Positions 1 through 8,636 of a stretch of 52,133 nucleotides of DNA are shown piece after piece. The notes beneath the pieces are model-generated. The model had not been told where the DNA came from. It searched no databases and worked only from the letters and a program-made list of their open reading frames with translations. The position numbers and the translations under genes are program-made. How positions within the stretch are numbered: the stretch's first letter is position 1; each line of letters begins with the position of its first letter. The stretch spans positions 1 to 52,133 of the forward strand of contig JAHDEL010000018.1 of NCBI GenBank assembly GCA_020628855.1, in the 5' to 3' direction. Source of the stretch: Saprospiraceae bacterium. GTDB taxonomy: Bacteria > Bacteroidota > Bacteroidia > Chitinophagales > Saprospiraceae.

Positions 1-219
1 ATGACTACTGTTCTGTTGAGTTTAAGTAGTAGGAAAATAAAGACCCCCCAGCGTGATTTATTATAATACTAAATCGTCTCCTCCAAATCTCTCAAAGTCT
101 TCAAGCCTTTAAAACCTTTTGCTAAGATTTGTTTACTTAATTCTTGACCTTCAAGTTTGTCTATTGCCTTTCGTTGTAGGAAAAGTCTTGAACAATCTAT
201 CTACTCGTTTGTAATTATA
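1..219. other. Left-edge intergenic region
   Basis: No convincing gene is present before etfB. On the minus strand a 43-codon frame is open from 200 down to a stop at 69-71; it is rich in Lys and Leu, has no ATG, and is closed upstream by a stop at 201-203. It may be the decayed tail of a lost gene or chance. A longer upstream reading of etfB from 157 is possible but is not favoured, because the promoter and operator of etfB lie inside it. Confidence 0.4.
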
Positions 220-242
220 AAAAATGACACAGTGTCATTTTT
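220..242. promoter_or_regulatory. Palindromic operator upstream of etfB
   Basis: The core TGACACAGTGTCA (225-237) is a perfect odd palindrome around one central base. It is flanked by five A on the left and five T on the right, so the inverted repeat has 11-base arms. It lies just upstream of the etfB -7 box. The same TGACA-N3-TGTCA pattern occurs at 4259-4271 in the fadN/acyl-CoA dehydrogenase promoter. Inferred binding site of the TetR regulator encoded at 7982-8596. Confidence 0.7.
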
Positions 243-263
243 ATTTTTTAAGTCTATTAGGAC

Positions 264-271
264 TATATTTG
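264..271 (+). promoter_or_regulatory. Promoter -7 box of etfBA
   Basis: TATATTTG matches the Bacteroidota TAnnTTTG -7 consensus and is 20 bases before the ATG at 292, which fits a short leader. No clear TTTG -33 element is seen at the usual distance. This position argues that translation starts at 292. Confidence 0.6.
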
Positions 272-291
272 CATCAAATTTTACAGACCTT

Positions 292-1032
292 ATGAAGCAA
301 TTAGTTTGTATTAGTAAAACACCAGAAACTACCACTCAAATAAAGCTGAGTGCGGATCACACAAGTCTTGACACTAATGGAGTCAACTATATCTTGAACC
401 CTTATGATGAGTGGTATGCCCTTGTTAGGGCACTGGAGTTAAAAGAACAAGTAGGCGGAACTGTAACAGTTATAAATGTTGGAGATGCTACCAATGATGT
501 AGTAATTAGAAAAGCTCTAGCAATTGGAGCAGATGATGCAATACGCATCAACACTACTCCAGATAGTGCTATGTCTGTGGCAAAAGCTATTGCAGATGCT
601 TCTAAATCAGCAGCTTACGATATTATCTATTGTGGTAAAGAATCAATTGATTATAATGGGTCGCAAGTTGGTGCCATGCTAGCGGAATATCTTGACCTAC
701 CTTATATCAATACTGTTGTCAAGATGGAGCTAGATGGTAATACTGGCACCTTGACAAGAGATGTTGAAGGTGGAACAGAAACAGTAAGTACCCAGACACC
801 TTTTGTTCTTTCAGCAGCAAAGGGTTTGGCAGAGCAAAGAATTCCTAACATGCGAGGCATTATGATGAGCAAGAAGAAGCCTTTACAAGTTGTTGAATAT
901 TCGAATGAACAAAATAACACAGTTGTCGATGAGTACCAATTACCATCAGGGAAGAGCGCTATCAAAATGATAGACGCTGATAATATGGATGAACTGGTTA
1001 GGCTACTCCAAGATGAAGCTAAAGTATTATAG
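292..1032 (+). CDS. etfB: Electron transfer flavoprotein, beta subunit
   Basis: Beta subunit of the heterodimeric electron transfer flavoprotein, which accepts electrons from acyl-CoA dehydrogenases in the cytoplasm and passes them to the quinone pool through ETF dehydrogenase. The 246-residue product has the usual family length and the typical N-terminal MKQLVCISKTPET, followed by the LNPYDEWYALVRALELKE and GKESIDYNGSQVGAMLAE segments. The start at 292 is chosen over the longer open frame from 157 because the extension is hydrophobic, unlike the family, and overlaps a promoter and palindrome. It is followed 25 bases later by etfA, clearly one operon. Expression is probably controlled by the palindrome at 220-242, linking it to the fatty-acid genes downstream. 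Confidence 0.95.
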   Translation: MKQLVCISKTPETTTQIKLSADHTSLDTNGVNYILNPYDEWYALVRALELKEQVGGTVTVINVGDATNDVVIRKALAIGADDAIRINTTPDSAMSVAKAIADASKSAAYDIIYCGKESIDYNGSQVGAMLAEYLDLPYINTVVKMELDGNTGTLTRDVEGGTETVSTQTPFVLSAAKGLAEQRIPNMRGIMMSKKKPLQVVEYSNEQNNTVVDEYQLPSGKSAIKMIDADNMDELVRLLQDEAKVL

Positions 1033-1057
1033 AACAATCAATTAAAATTAATAAACC

Positions 1058-2020
1058 ATGGTATTAGTATTTGTTGAGCATAATAATGGTAATTTCAAAA
1101 AGACAGCGCTCGAAGCGATGACTTATGGTAAGAAAACCGCAGATGCTTTAGGTGTGGAGTGTAAAGCACTAACCTTTGGCAACAACCCTGCAATAAATAG
1201 TATTGGAGAATATGGTGCTTCAGAAATATTGGTTGTTGATTCAGAGCATCTGAGCGCATTTGACAGTCAAGTCTACAGCAATACAATAGCCGATATTGCA
1301 AAAGCGAACAATGCAAGTGTTATCGTCACTACACATAATTCTTCAGGAATGGGGATAACTGGTAGACTCGCCATCAAATTAAATGCTGCTTGCGGATCAG
1401 GTGTAAATTCACTCCCCGTAGTATCAGGAAGCGATCTCATAGTCGAGAAAAAGATATTCTCAGGGAAAGCAATATCAAAAGTGAAGCTTTCAGGTGAAGT
1501 AAAAGTAATCTCAGTTACTGGAAATACTTTGCCTCCAGAACAAACTGGATCAGCATGTCCTGTAACAGCAACGGATGTCAGTGTTGACGCACCAAAAGTG
1601 AAAGTCATTTCGCATGATAAGCAAAGTGGTGGAGCACTTCCATTACCAGAAGCAGAACTTGTAGTATCTGCAGGAAGAGGTATGAAGGGTCCTGAAAACT
1701 GGGGTATCATTGAAGAATTAGCGGCAGCACTTGGTGCGACGACTGCATGTTCCAGACCTGTAGCAGATACAGGATGGAGACCTCATCATGAACATGTTGG
1801 TCAGACAGGGGTGGCTATAAGACCAAATCTTTATATAGCTGCTGGAATTTCTGGAGCCATCCAGCATCTTGCAGGAGTCAACAGCAGTAAGTGTATTGTT
1901 GTTATTAATAAAGACCCTGAAGCCCCGTTTTTCAAAGCAGCTGATTATGGTGTCTGTGCAGATCTTTTCGATGTTGTACCTAAGCTGACTGCTGCAATCA
2001 AAAAGGCGAAAGGCAATTAA
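1058..2020 (+). CDS. etfA: Electron transfer flavoprotein, alpha subunit
   Basis: Alpha subunit of electron transfer flavoprotein, 320 residues, the usual length. The N-terminal half is the ETF alpha/beta domain. The C-terminal half carries the FAD-binding region, recognisable from VSAGRGMKGPENW, the SRPVADTGW stretch, the HVGQTG loop and YIAAGISGAIQH before INKDPEAPFF. These are the FAD contacts conserved in the family. It is co-transcribed with etfB and ends at a strong terminator. With the acyl-CoA dehydrogenase encoded convergently at 2398-4209 it would form the first, electron-yielding step of beta-oxidation. Confidence 0.95.
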   Translation: MVLVFVEHNNGNFKKTALEAMTYGKKTADALGVECKALTFGNNPAINSIGEYGASEILVVDSEHLSAFDSQVYSNTIADIAKANNASVIVTTHNSSGMGITGRLAIKLNAACGSGVNSLPVVSGSDLIVEKKIFSGKAISKVKLSGEVKVISVTGNTLPPEQTGSACPVTATDVSVDAPKVKVISHDKQSGGALPLPEAELVVSAGRGMKGPENWGIIEELAAALGATTACSRPVADTGWRPHHEHVGQTGVAIRPNLYIAAGISGAIQHLAGVNSSKCIVVINKDPEAPFFKAADYGVCADLFDVVPKLTAAIKKAKGN

Positions 2021-2031
2021 AAAAAAAGCAT

Positions 2032-2065
2032 AAAAAAAGCTGAGTTTTAAGACTCAGCTTTTTTT
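2032..2065. terminator. Bidirectional terminator between etfA and the SCP2 gene
   Basis: Arms at 2032-2045 and 2052-2065 pair around a 6-base loop; the GC-containing core is AGCTGAGT/ACTCAGCT. A-rich on the left and T-rich on the right, so it can terminate both etfBA (+) and the leftward dehydrogenase-SCP2 unit (-). Confidence 0.85.
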
Positions 2066-2088
2066 TTTGGGGTTATTGATCATTCTAA

Positions 2089-2382
2089 TTATCCAAGTAG
2101 AGACTGGAGCTTCATAGCTAATCCCATATCTCCTTTAATTTTCACTTTTCCACCCATAACTGCCATCATTGGATTTAATTCACCACTAGTCAATTTTCCC
2201 AGTGTCTCAATGCTTGTAGTTATTGTACAATCTGCTTCTTTATCTTCTGCACTTACTTCATTTTTATCTCCAGTGCCATCAATGAAGATGGGATTATCGT
2301 CAAGAAGAAACTTTATTGAACCACCAATTGGTCCGACATTATCCGCTTGTGCTTTGAATCTTTCTAAAACTTGATCTATCAT
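2089..2382 (-). CDS. SCP2 sterol-binding domain protein
   Basis: A 97-residue stand-alone SCP2 domain, a small cytoplasmic fold that binds acyl-CoA, fatty acids or sterols in a hydrophobic tunnel. The family signature is seen as alternating strands followed by the DCTITTSIETLGKLTSGELNP segment and the closing GGKVKIKGDMGLAMKLQSLL, which is typical of bacterial SCP2 proteins. It lies 15 bases downstream of the acyl-CoA dehydrogenase on the same strand, so it is almost certainly co-transcribed and may present acyl-CoA substrates to it. The exact ligand cannot be read from the sequence. Confidence 0.88.
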   Translation of the reverse strand: MIDQVLERFKAQADNVGPIGGSIKFLLDDNPIFIDGTGDKNEVSAEDKEADCTITTSIETLGKLTSGELNPMMAVMGGKVKIKGDMGLAMKLQSLLG

Positions 2383-2397
2383 ATTCCTACTTATTTT

Positions 2398-4209
2398 TTA
2401 AACTAATACTTTACTATTCTCTTTCGCTATTGTTAATAACTCGGGACTCAATAAAGTTTCTTTCAGTCCTTTAATTTTTGGTAATTCATAGGTAAAGTAG
2501 AATTTCATTGTATGAATTTTATCTTCATAGAACTCATTCGTAAATGTCGGATTAGCAGTTATTGCATACTCTTTGGCCTTTGTAGCCATGCTTAACCATT
2601 GCCAAGCAATAATCACCGTCGAAATCATCTCCATGAATAAGGTTGCATCGGCAATAAACTCTTCATGTTTGCCTTGCATTGCGATGCCTACTAAATGCAT
2701 CACTGTTTGTTCTAATTCTTTTGAAGCCTCTTTAAGCTTTTGTGCAAATGGAGCAAGATCATCATATTTCTCTGCGTCTTTGATTGCATGAATCATGAGT
2801 TTTGTCACATCTTTCAAAGCTTCTCCATTATTCATTACTACTTTTCTCCCAAGCAGATCCAAAGATTGAATCCCGGTGGTCCCTTCATAGATTGTCGTGA
2901 TTCTGATATCTCTATAATACTGCTGCAAAACAAATTCAGAGCAAAAGCCATATCCTCCCAAAATTTGTAGTCCGTTGCTTACTGAGACTTGTCCCATTTC
3001 AGAGCCATAGGTCTTTACTATTGGTGTCAAAAACTCCAAAATCCCATGATATTTTGCTCGATCTTTTTCAGGCCCTGCATGACTAAGGTCTTGATAGTAT
3101 GCAGCTAACATTGTTAATGCAATGCCTCCTTCAGTAATTGCTTTTTGTAATAACAACATCCTCCTGACATCAGGATGATTTATTATTAATGTCTGACCTG
3201 CAGCAATATCCTTTTCTCCACTATTCATTATTCTTCTCCCTTGTGGTCGTTCTTGAGCATATTGTAAGGACGCATAATAAGCAGCTGTTGCCATAGAAAG
3301 CGCTGTGCAACCAACTTCTATTCTAGCAGCATTCATCATCTGAAACATATGTTTCAACCCCTTATTCTCTTGACCAACTAACCATCCTACGCAATTGTCA
3401 TTCTCTCCAAATACGAGGTGAGTAGTGCAATAGCCTTTCTGCCCCATTTTAGGGAAATCAGCGGCAGTTACTACATCGTTTGACACTAAATTGCCATCAG
3501 CTTCTTTTCGCATTTTAGGTACAGCAAAAAGCGAAATGCCTTTCGTACCTGCAGGTGCACCTTCTATACGCGCCAGAAAGAGATGCACAAAATTTTCACA
3601 GTATTCATGATCTCCTCCAGAAATAAATATCTTCTGCCCTGCTATCTTATACGATCCATCTGCATTCTTTTTTGCGCTTGAAGTAATGTCTGATAGTGAA
3701 CTTCCAGCTTGGGGCTCAGTCAAACACATTGTTCCGGCCCATTGACCAGCAATCATTTGAGGAAGAAACATGTCCTTTACTTCCTGACTACCAAATGATG
3801 CAATAAGATTTGCTGCACCTGTCGTTAGACCAGGATAACCTGTAACATGGTTATTCGCACATTCTGCGATATGCCCATTTGCTACATGCATGACATGAGG
3901 TAATTGCATACCACCATCCTCATGATCAAAAATTCCTCCTATAAATCCATTTTCACCTGATGACTTCATCATCTTTCCAACCACAGGATGCACTTTAATC
4001 GTACCATCAGCATAATGTGCTTCTTGCTCATCCATTTCTCTAAATACTGGAAAAAGCTCCTTGTCTGCAAAGTCCTTATTTGAATCTAATAAAATGTCAA
4101 AACTGTCCTTATCAAAATCTTGATACCTTGGATATTGACACAATTGTGAAATGTTGATATAATCGTGGAGAATGAATTTGAGGTTCTCCATGCTCATGTA
4201 CTTACTCAT
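2398..4209 (-). CDS. Acyl-CoA dehydrogenase
   Basis: FAD-dependent enzyme that introduces the trans-2 double bond into acyl-CoA, the first step of beta-oxidation, and hands electrons to ETF. At 603 residues it belongs to the longer class with an extra C-terminal helical domain, like B. subtilis FadE. Visible features are MCLTEPQAGSSLSDITSSA (FAD and substrate binding in the middle domain), KIFISGGDHE, LQILGGYGF, and the catalytic Glu442 in IYEGTTGIQ. It is transcribed divergently from fadN and shares an operator with it; SCP2 follows on the same transcript. The chain length preferred is not evident; the long form suggests medium to long chain substrates. Confidence 0.93.
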   Translation of the reverse strand: MSKYMSMENLKFILHDYINISQLCQYPRYQDFDKDSFDILLDSNKDFADKELFPVFREMDEQEAHYADGTIKVHPVVGKMMKSSGENGFIGGIFDHEDGGMQLPHVMHVANGHIAECANNHVTGYPGLTTGAANLIASFGSQEVKDMFLPQMIAGQWAGTMCLTEPQAGSSLSDITSSAKKNADGSYKIAGQKIFISGGDHEYCENFVHLFLARIEGAPAGTKGISLFAVPKMRKEADGNLVSNDVVTAADFPKMGQKGYCTTHLVFGENDNCVGWLVGQENKGLKHMFQMMNAARIEVGCTALSMATAAYYASLQYAQERPQGRRIMNSGEKDIAAGQTLIINHPDVRRMLLLQKAITEGGIALTMLAAYYQDLSHAGPEKDRAKYHGILEFLTPIVKTYGSEMGQVSVSNGLQILGGYGFCSEFVLQQYYRDIRITTIYEGTTGIQSLDLLGRKVVMNNGEALKDVTKLMIHAIKDAEKYDDLAPFAQKLKEASKELEQTVMHLVGIAMQGKHEEFIADATLFMEMISTVIIAWQWLSMATKAKEYAITANPTFTNEFYEDKIHTMKFYFTYELPKIKGLKETLLSPELLTIAKENSKVLV

Positions 4210-4239
4210 AGTTGTTGCGATTTATAATCAGGTATATTA

Positions 4240-4247
4240 CAAATCTA
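4240..4247 (-). promoter_or_regulatory. Promoter -7 box of the acyl-CoA dehydrogenase gene
   Basis: Reading leftward the sequence is TAGATTTG, matching TAnnTTTG, about 30 bases before the ATG at 4209. The palindrome at 4259-4271 covers the position where the -33 element would sit, which suits repression. Confidence 0.6.
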
Positions 4248-4258
4248 ATTCAAAAAAG

Positions 4259-4271
4259 TGACATCGTGTCA
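4259..4271. promoter_or_regulatory. Palindromic operator in the acyl-CoA dehydrogenase/fadN divergent promoter
   Basis: TGACATCGTGTCA, arms TGACA/TGTCA with a 3-base centre, identical to the etfB site at 11 of 13 positions. It lies between two divergent fatty-acid degradation genes, one of whose operons encodes a TetR regulator. Inferred TetR operator with autoregulation. Confidence 0.7.
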
Positions 4272-4376
4272 TCTTTTTACTATTTTTACTAAACAATAAG
4301 ATGTCGCCTCTAGTTTAACTACATAGAGATTGTATCTTACCGATCAATAATTTACTGAAGTAATTAACACATTTGA

Positions 4377-6779
4377 ATGAAATATAGAATCCAAAAAGTC
4401 GCAGTACTTGGATCCGGAGTTATGGGGAGTGGCATCGCATGTCATTTAGCAAATATTGGACTTGACGTGCTACTGTTAGACATTGTTCCTTTTGACCTCT
4501 CAGAACAAGAAAAACAATCATCAAAACATCGAAATAGAATTGTTGATGGTTCTTTGAAAAATGCTATTAAATCAAAACCTGCTCCACTCTACGACAAAGC
4601 TTTTGCCAATAGGATTACGACAGGCAACTTTGATGATGACATGTCTAAAATCAGTGAGGCTGATTGGATTATTGAAGTTGTAATCGAGAAAGTCGAAATC
4701 AAACACAAAATCTTTGCTCAAGTTGAGCAATATAGAAAACCTGGATCTCTTATTTCATCAAATACTTCCAGCATACCAATAGAAGTATTAGTACAAGGAC
4801 GTGGTGAAGATTTTGCTCAACACTTTTGTGGGACCCACTTCTTCAATCCCCCAAGATATTTATCATTACTAGAGATTATTCCACATCAAAACACTTCACA
4901 AGATGTGGTTGATTTCTTCATGCATTTTGGTGATATCTACCTAGGAAAAGAAACTGTACTATGCAAAGACACTCCTGCATTTATAGCCAATAGAATTGGA
5001 GTAATGTCGACTACTCAGCTATTCTTATTGACTGAAAAATATGATATGAGTATCGAGGAGGTGGATGCGTTGACCGGTACTCTTATTGGAAGGCCCAATA
5101 CAGCCACTTATCGGCTACAAGATTTAGTAGGTTTAGATACTGCAGAAAAAGTCGGTTCGTTTGTTGCTAAAAATGTTCAAAATGATGAATTCTTCGATGC
5201 AGTCAAGGAAAAGGCAACTCCTGATTTTTTAAAGTTTCTTGTAGAAAATAAGTTTTTAGGAAATAAGACAGGAAAAGGCTTTTATGAAAAGACAAAACAG
5301 AAAGACGAGAAAGGAAAAAAAATCATCCTTGCTCTCAATCTCAAAACCTTAGAATATGCACCTTCACAGAAACCGAGACTGCAAGTTGTTAAAGAAGCAA
5401 AAGGCATAGAACTCTTAGATAAGCGTCTGCAACAACTCATAGAAGGTGATGAAAGGGAAAATAAATTTCTAGCTGAATACTTCGCTGCAATATTTGCTTA
5501 TTCTGCTAATAGATATCCTGAGATATCAGATAGTCTTGATGCCATAGATAGTGCTATGAGAGCTGGTTATGTTTGGGACCTTGGACCATTTGAATATTGG
5601 GATAAAATAGGATTCGAGAGAGGCATTGAATTGATAAAGGCTCATGGTCATACTGTACCAAATTGGATTACTCAAATGCAACAATCCGGTATTCAGGCCT
5701 TTTATCAAATACAGAATGGTAAAAAACAATGTTATAATCCTAGTGAAGGAAACTATTCAGTAGTCAGTGGTTTAGACTCTATTATCATTCTAGATAATAT
5801 CAGGGATAAAACACCAGTGCTTAAGAATAGTGAGTGTGTTGTCCATGACCTTGAAGATGGCGTGATGTGTGTGGAGTTCCAATCAAAAAGCAATGCAATA
5901 GGCGAAGGGATTGGACAAGGCATTTTCGAGGCACTTCAAAAAGCAGAAAACGAAGGATGGAATGGTTTGGTAATTGGCAACAATGCTAAAAACTTTACTG
6001 TTGGTGCTAACCTCATGCCAGTCGGTATGTTAGCCATGCAGAAAGATTTCAAGACATTGGATAAAATGGTAAATGAATTTCAACAGCTTACCATGTACCT
6101 CAGAACAAGCAAGGTTCCAACAGTCATTGCGACCCAAGGTTACGTTTTCGGTGGAGGCTGCGAAATGAGTATGCATTGTGATGCTGGCATTTTTGCTGCT
6201 GAATCATATATCGGCTTGGTCGAAGTAGGAGTCGGACTATTGCCAGGAGGAGGTGGCACTAAAGAAATGGCTTTAAGAGCATCTGATTCTTATTTCCAAG
6301 GAGATGTACAAATGCCAACATTAATTGAGCACTTCAAACCCATAGCAACTGCTAGTGTTGCTACATCTGCTTATGAGGCTTATGGTCTCAATTTATTAGA
6401 TCCTAACAAAGACAAAGTAACTATTAAAACATCAACCAATCTTAAAAAAGCAAAAGATAAAGTACTAGAACTTGCAAAGGATTATGTCGCACCTGTCATG
6501 AGAAAAGATGTCAAAGTCTTGGGTCGAGCTGGAATGTCAGTACTCTACTCAGCAATCAATGAATTCAGATTAGGAGAATACATGAGCGATTATGATGTGG
6601 AAATTGCGAGAAAAGTCGCTTACGTGATCTGTGGTGGAGATCTGACATCACAACAACAAGTCAGTGAACAATATCTACTTGATATCGAGAGAGAAGCATT
6701 CCTTAGTCTCTTGGGTAATCAAAAAACTTTGGATAGAATCCAACATATTTTAATGCATAATAAACCTTTAAGAAACTAA
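4377..6779 (+). CDS. fadN: 3-hydroxyacyl-CoA dehydrogenase/enoyl-CoA hydratase fusion
   Basis: Bifunctional beta-oxidation enzyme catalysing hydration of enoyl-CoA and NAD-dependent oxidation of 3-hydroxyacyl-CoA. The order is dehydrogenase first and hydratase last, as in B. subtilis FadN (YusL), the reverse of E. coli FadB; 800 residues fits FadN. Rossmann motif GSGVMG is at 12-17, the dehydrogenase pair His154 (GTHFFNP) and Glu166 have the 12-residue spacing known for the family. In the C-terminal crotonase domain both catalytic glutamates are kept, Glu596 (GGGCEM) and Glu616 (LVEVGVG), 20 residues apart as in crotonase. First gene of the operon with thiolase 26 bases downstream. Likely repressed through 4259-4271. 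Confidence 0.92.
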   Translation: MKYRIQKVAVLGSGVMGSGIACHLANIGLDVLLLDIVPFDLSEQEKQSSKHRNRIVDGSLKNAIKSKPAPLYDKAFANRITTGNFDDDMSKISEADWIIEVVIEKVEIKHKIFAQVEQYRKPGSLISSNTSSIPIEVLVQGRGEDFAQHFCGTHFFNPPRYLSLLEIIPHQNTSQDVVDFFMHFGDIYLGKETVLCKDTPAFIANRIGVMSTTQLFLLTEKYDMSIEEVDALTGTLIGRPNTATYRLQDLVGLDTAEKVGSFVAKNVQNDEFFDAVKEKATPDFLKFLVENKFLGNKTGKGFYEKTKQKDEKGKKIILALNLKTLEYAPSQKPRLQVVKEAKGIELLDKRLQQLIEGDERENKFLAEYFAAIFAYSANRYPEISDSLDAIDSAMRAGYVWDLGPFEYWDKIGFERGIELIKAHGHTVPNWITQMQQSGIQAFYQIQNGKKQCYNPSEGNYSVVSGLDSIIILDNIRDKTPVLKNSECVVHDLEDGVMCVEFQSKSNAIGEGIGQGIFEALQKAENEGWNGLVIGNNAKNFTVGANLMPVGMLAMQKDFKTLDKMVNEFQQLTMYLRTSKVPTVIATQGYVFGGGCEMSMHCDAGIFAAESYIGLVEVGVGLLPGGGGTKEMALRASDSYFQGDVQMPTLIEHFKPIATASVATSAYEAYGLNLLDPNKDKVTIKTSTNLKKAKDKVLELAKDYVAPVMRKDVKVLGRAGMSVLYSAINEFRLGEYMSDYDVEIARKVAYVICGGDLTSQQQVSEQYLLDIEREAFLSLLGNQKTLDRIQHILMHNKPLRN

Positions 6780-6805
6780 TTACAGATTAGTACAATACTA
6801 AACAC

Positions 6806-7978
6806 ATGGAAGCATATATAATAAGCGGTTATAGATCAGCAGTAGGAAAAGCAAAGAAAGGTGGTTTTAGAAACTATAGGTCAGATGATTTAGCAGTAGA
6901 TGTCATTAAGTACCTCATGGAGAAAAATCCAAAAATAGACCCGAAAAGTGTAGACGATGTTATTGTTGGCTGTGCAAACCCGGAGGGTGAACAAGGTCTA
7001 CAAGTCGGCAGACTGATAGCAGCTAGGGCTTTAGGAAAAGAAGTACCTGGTATAACAATTAATAGATATTGTGCATCTGGATTAGAAGCAATAAGTATGG
7101 CTGTAGGAAAAATCAAAGCTGGTTTTGGTCATATTTATATTGCAGGAGGTGCCGAGAGCATGAGTCTTATTCCGATGACTGGTTACAAACTTTCTCCTAG
7201 CTACAAAGCAAATATTGAGAACATCAATTATCATGTAAGCATGGGACACACTGCCGAAGCAGTTGCAAGCAAGTATGAAGTGTCAAGAGAAGAAGCTGAT
7301 GCTTTTGCAGTAGAATCCCATAAGAAAGCAGCTGCAGCAATCGATGGCGGATTATTCAAAGATCAAATTGTCCCTGTCACTGTAGAAGATGTGTTTGTCA
7401 AAGATGGGCAACGTGTCGAAACATCGCATCTCGTAGACACAGATGAAGGTGTAAGAAGAGACACTTCAATGGAAGGACTAGCTAGATTGAGAGCTGTATT
7501 TAAGCAAGGTGGTATTGTAACCGCAGGAAATTCATCTCAAACATCAGATGGAGCTGCATTCACATTAGTTGTGAGCGAAGAAATTGTAAAATCTCTTGGC
7601 CTCGAGCCAATGGCCAGATTAGTGTCTTGTTCAGTCGGAGGGGTTGATCCACTCTACATGGGAATTGGGCCTTGTGTAGCAATACCTAAAGCACTAAAGG
7701 TCGCAGGCTTGAACTTGTCAGATATTGATCAAATAGAGCTCAATGAAGCCTTTGCTTGTCAAGCGCTTGCTGTAATAAAAACTGCTGGGTTGGACCCTAG
7801 CATAGTCAATGTAAATGGTGGTGCAGTAGCACTCGGTCATCCTTTGGGATGTACTGGAGCTAAATTATCAATACAACTCCTTAATGAAATGAAGCGAAGA
7901 GATCAGAAATATGGCATGGTCACAGCTTGTGTTGGCGGTGGTCAAGGTATTGCAGGGATATTTGAAAGGCTGAATTAA
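6806..7978 (+). CDS. fadA: Acetyl-CoA acyltransferase (3-ketoacyl-CoA thiolase)
   Basis: Thiolase that cleaves 3-ketoacyl-CoA with CoA to release acetyl-CoA, the last step of each beta-oxidation cycle. The 390-residue length is standard. The nucleophile Cys89 is in NRYCASGLEAI, His345 in the GGAVALGHPLGCTGA motif, and the second active-site cysteine Cys375 in TACVGGGQG. It sits between fadN and the TetR gene, with only 3 bases to the latter, so it is translated from the same message. A biosynthetic acetoacetyl-CoA thiolase role is possible from sequence alone, but the context favours degradation. Confidence 0.93.
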   Translation: MEAYIISGYRSAVGKAKKGGFRNYRSDDLAVDVIKYLMEKNPKIDPKSVDDVIVGCANPEGEQGLQVGRLIAARALGKEVPGITINRYCASGLEAISMAVGKIKAGFGHIYIAGGAESMSLIPMTGYKLSPSYKANIENINYHVSMGHTAEAVASKYEVSREEADAFAVESHKKAAAAIDGGLFKDQIVPVTVEDVFVKDGQRVETSHLVDTDEGVRRDTSMEGLARLRAVFKQGGIVTAGNSSQTSDGAAFTLVVSEEIVKSLGLEPMARLVSCSVGGVDPLYMGIGPCVAIPKALKVAGLNLSDIDQIELNEAFACQALAVIKTAGLDPSIVNVNGGAVALGHPLGCTGAKLSIQLLNEMKRRDQKYGMVTACVGGGQGIAGIFERLN

Positions 7979-7981
7979 AGG

Positions 7982-8596
7982 ATGAAACCTTCTGAAGTCA
8001 TAACAAGTAAGAGAGAGCAAAACAAGGCAGAGGTTAGACAACGTCTGCTCACTGTTGGTCTAGAGCTTTTTTCTACAGTAGGATTCGAAAAGACCACTGT
8101 CTCCGATATCGTTGAGAAGGCTGAAATTGGTAGAGGAACATTCTATAATTATTTTGATGACGTCCATGATATTTTCAACGCAGTCATGGAGGTAATTAAT
8201 AAAGAAATTCAGAAAAGGACAACAGCAGCTAGAGATGAAGCAAACAGTCTCTACGAGTTGTTATATAACCCATTCAAAAGTTTCTTAGACTATGTAACAG
8301 AAGGCAGGCTTTTAGATTTTCATAGAATGAATCATAATTATGTCAGGACTTCAGCCTATACCTCTGATGTTATAAGACAAATAATCAGAGATATTAAGGA
8401 GTCTCTAGATCAGAATAGTATTCATTCTGAATTTAAAGACGATTATGAAAATCGTCTGCTATCCTATGTAATTGTTGGAGCTCCAACTGAGTTATTCCTC
8501 AATCTTATTTCTACCAATGAGGTGATTGACAATGACAGGATGGCAAGCTTTCTTGCCAAACTATTTACGAAAGTGCTTTTTGTAGAAAAAGAATAA
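7982..8596 (+). CDS. TetR/AcrR family regulator, probable repressor of fatty-acid degradation
   Basis: A 204-residue TetR-type DNA-binding protein. The helix-turn-helix domain spans about residues 15-62, with VGLELFSTVGFEKTTVSDI and the recognition-helix segment GRGTFYNYF. The C-terminal part is a helical ligand domain without recognisable sequence signature; acyl-CoA is the likely ligand by analogy with FadR of Bacillus, itself a TetR protein, but this is inference. It follows fadA by 3 bases. Two palindromes with the size and symmetry expected of a TetR operator (225-237 and 4259-4271) lie in the promoters of etfBA and of its own operon, which supports a local regulon with autoregulation. 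Confidence 0.88.
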   Translation: MKPSEVITSKREQNKAEVRQRLLTVGLELFSTVGFEKTTVSDIVEKAEIGRGTFYNYFDDVHDIFNAVMEVINKEIQKRTTAARDEANSLYELLYNPFKSFLDYVTEGRLLDFHRMNHNYVRTSAYTSDVIRQIIRDIKESLDQNSIHSEFKDDYENRLLSYVIVGAPTELFLNLISTNEVIDNDRMASFLAKLFTKVLFVEKE

Positions 8597-8636
8597 GTCT
8601 TCAATAAAAGCCGATTGTATCACTTAATTTAGAATC

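Noticed and set aside
157-291. N-terminal extension of etfB to the upstream start at 157
   Set aside because: It would cover the operator and the -7 box, and the extra 45 residues do not resemble ETF beta proteins.
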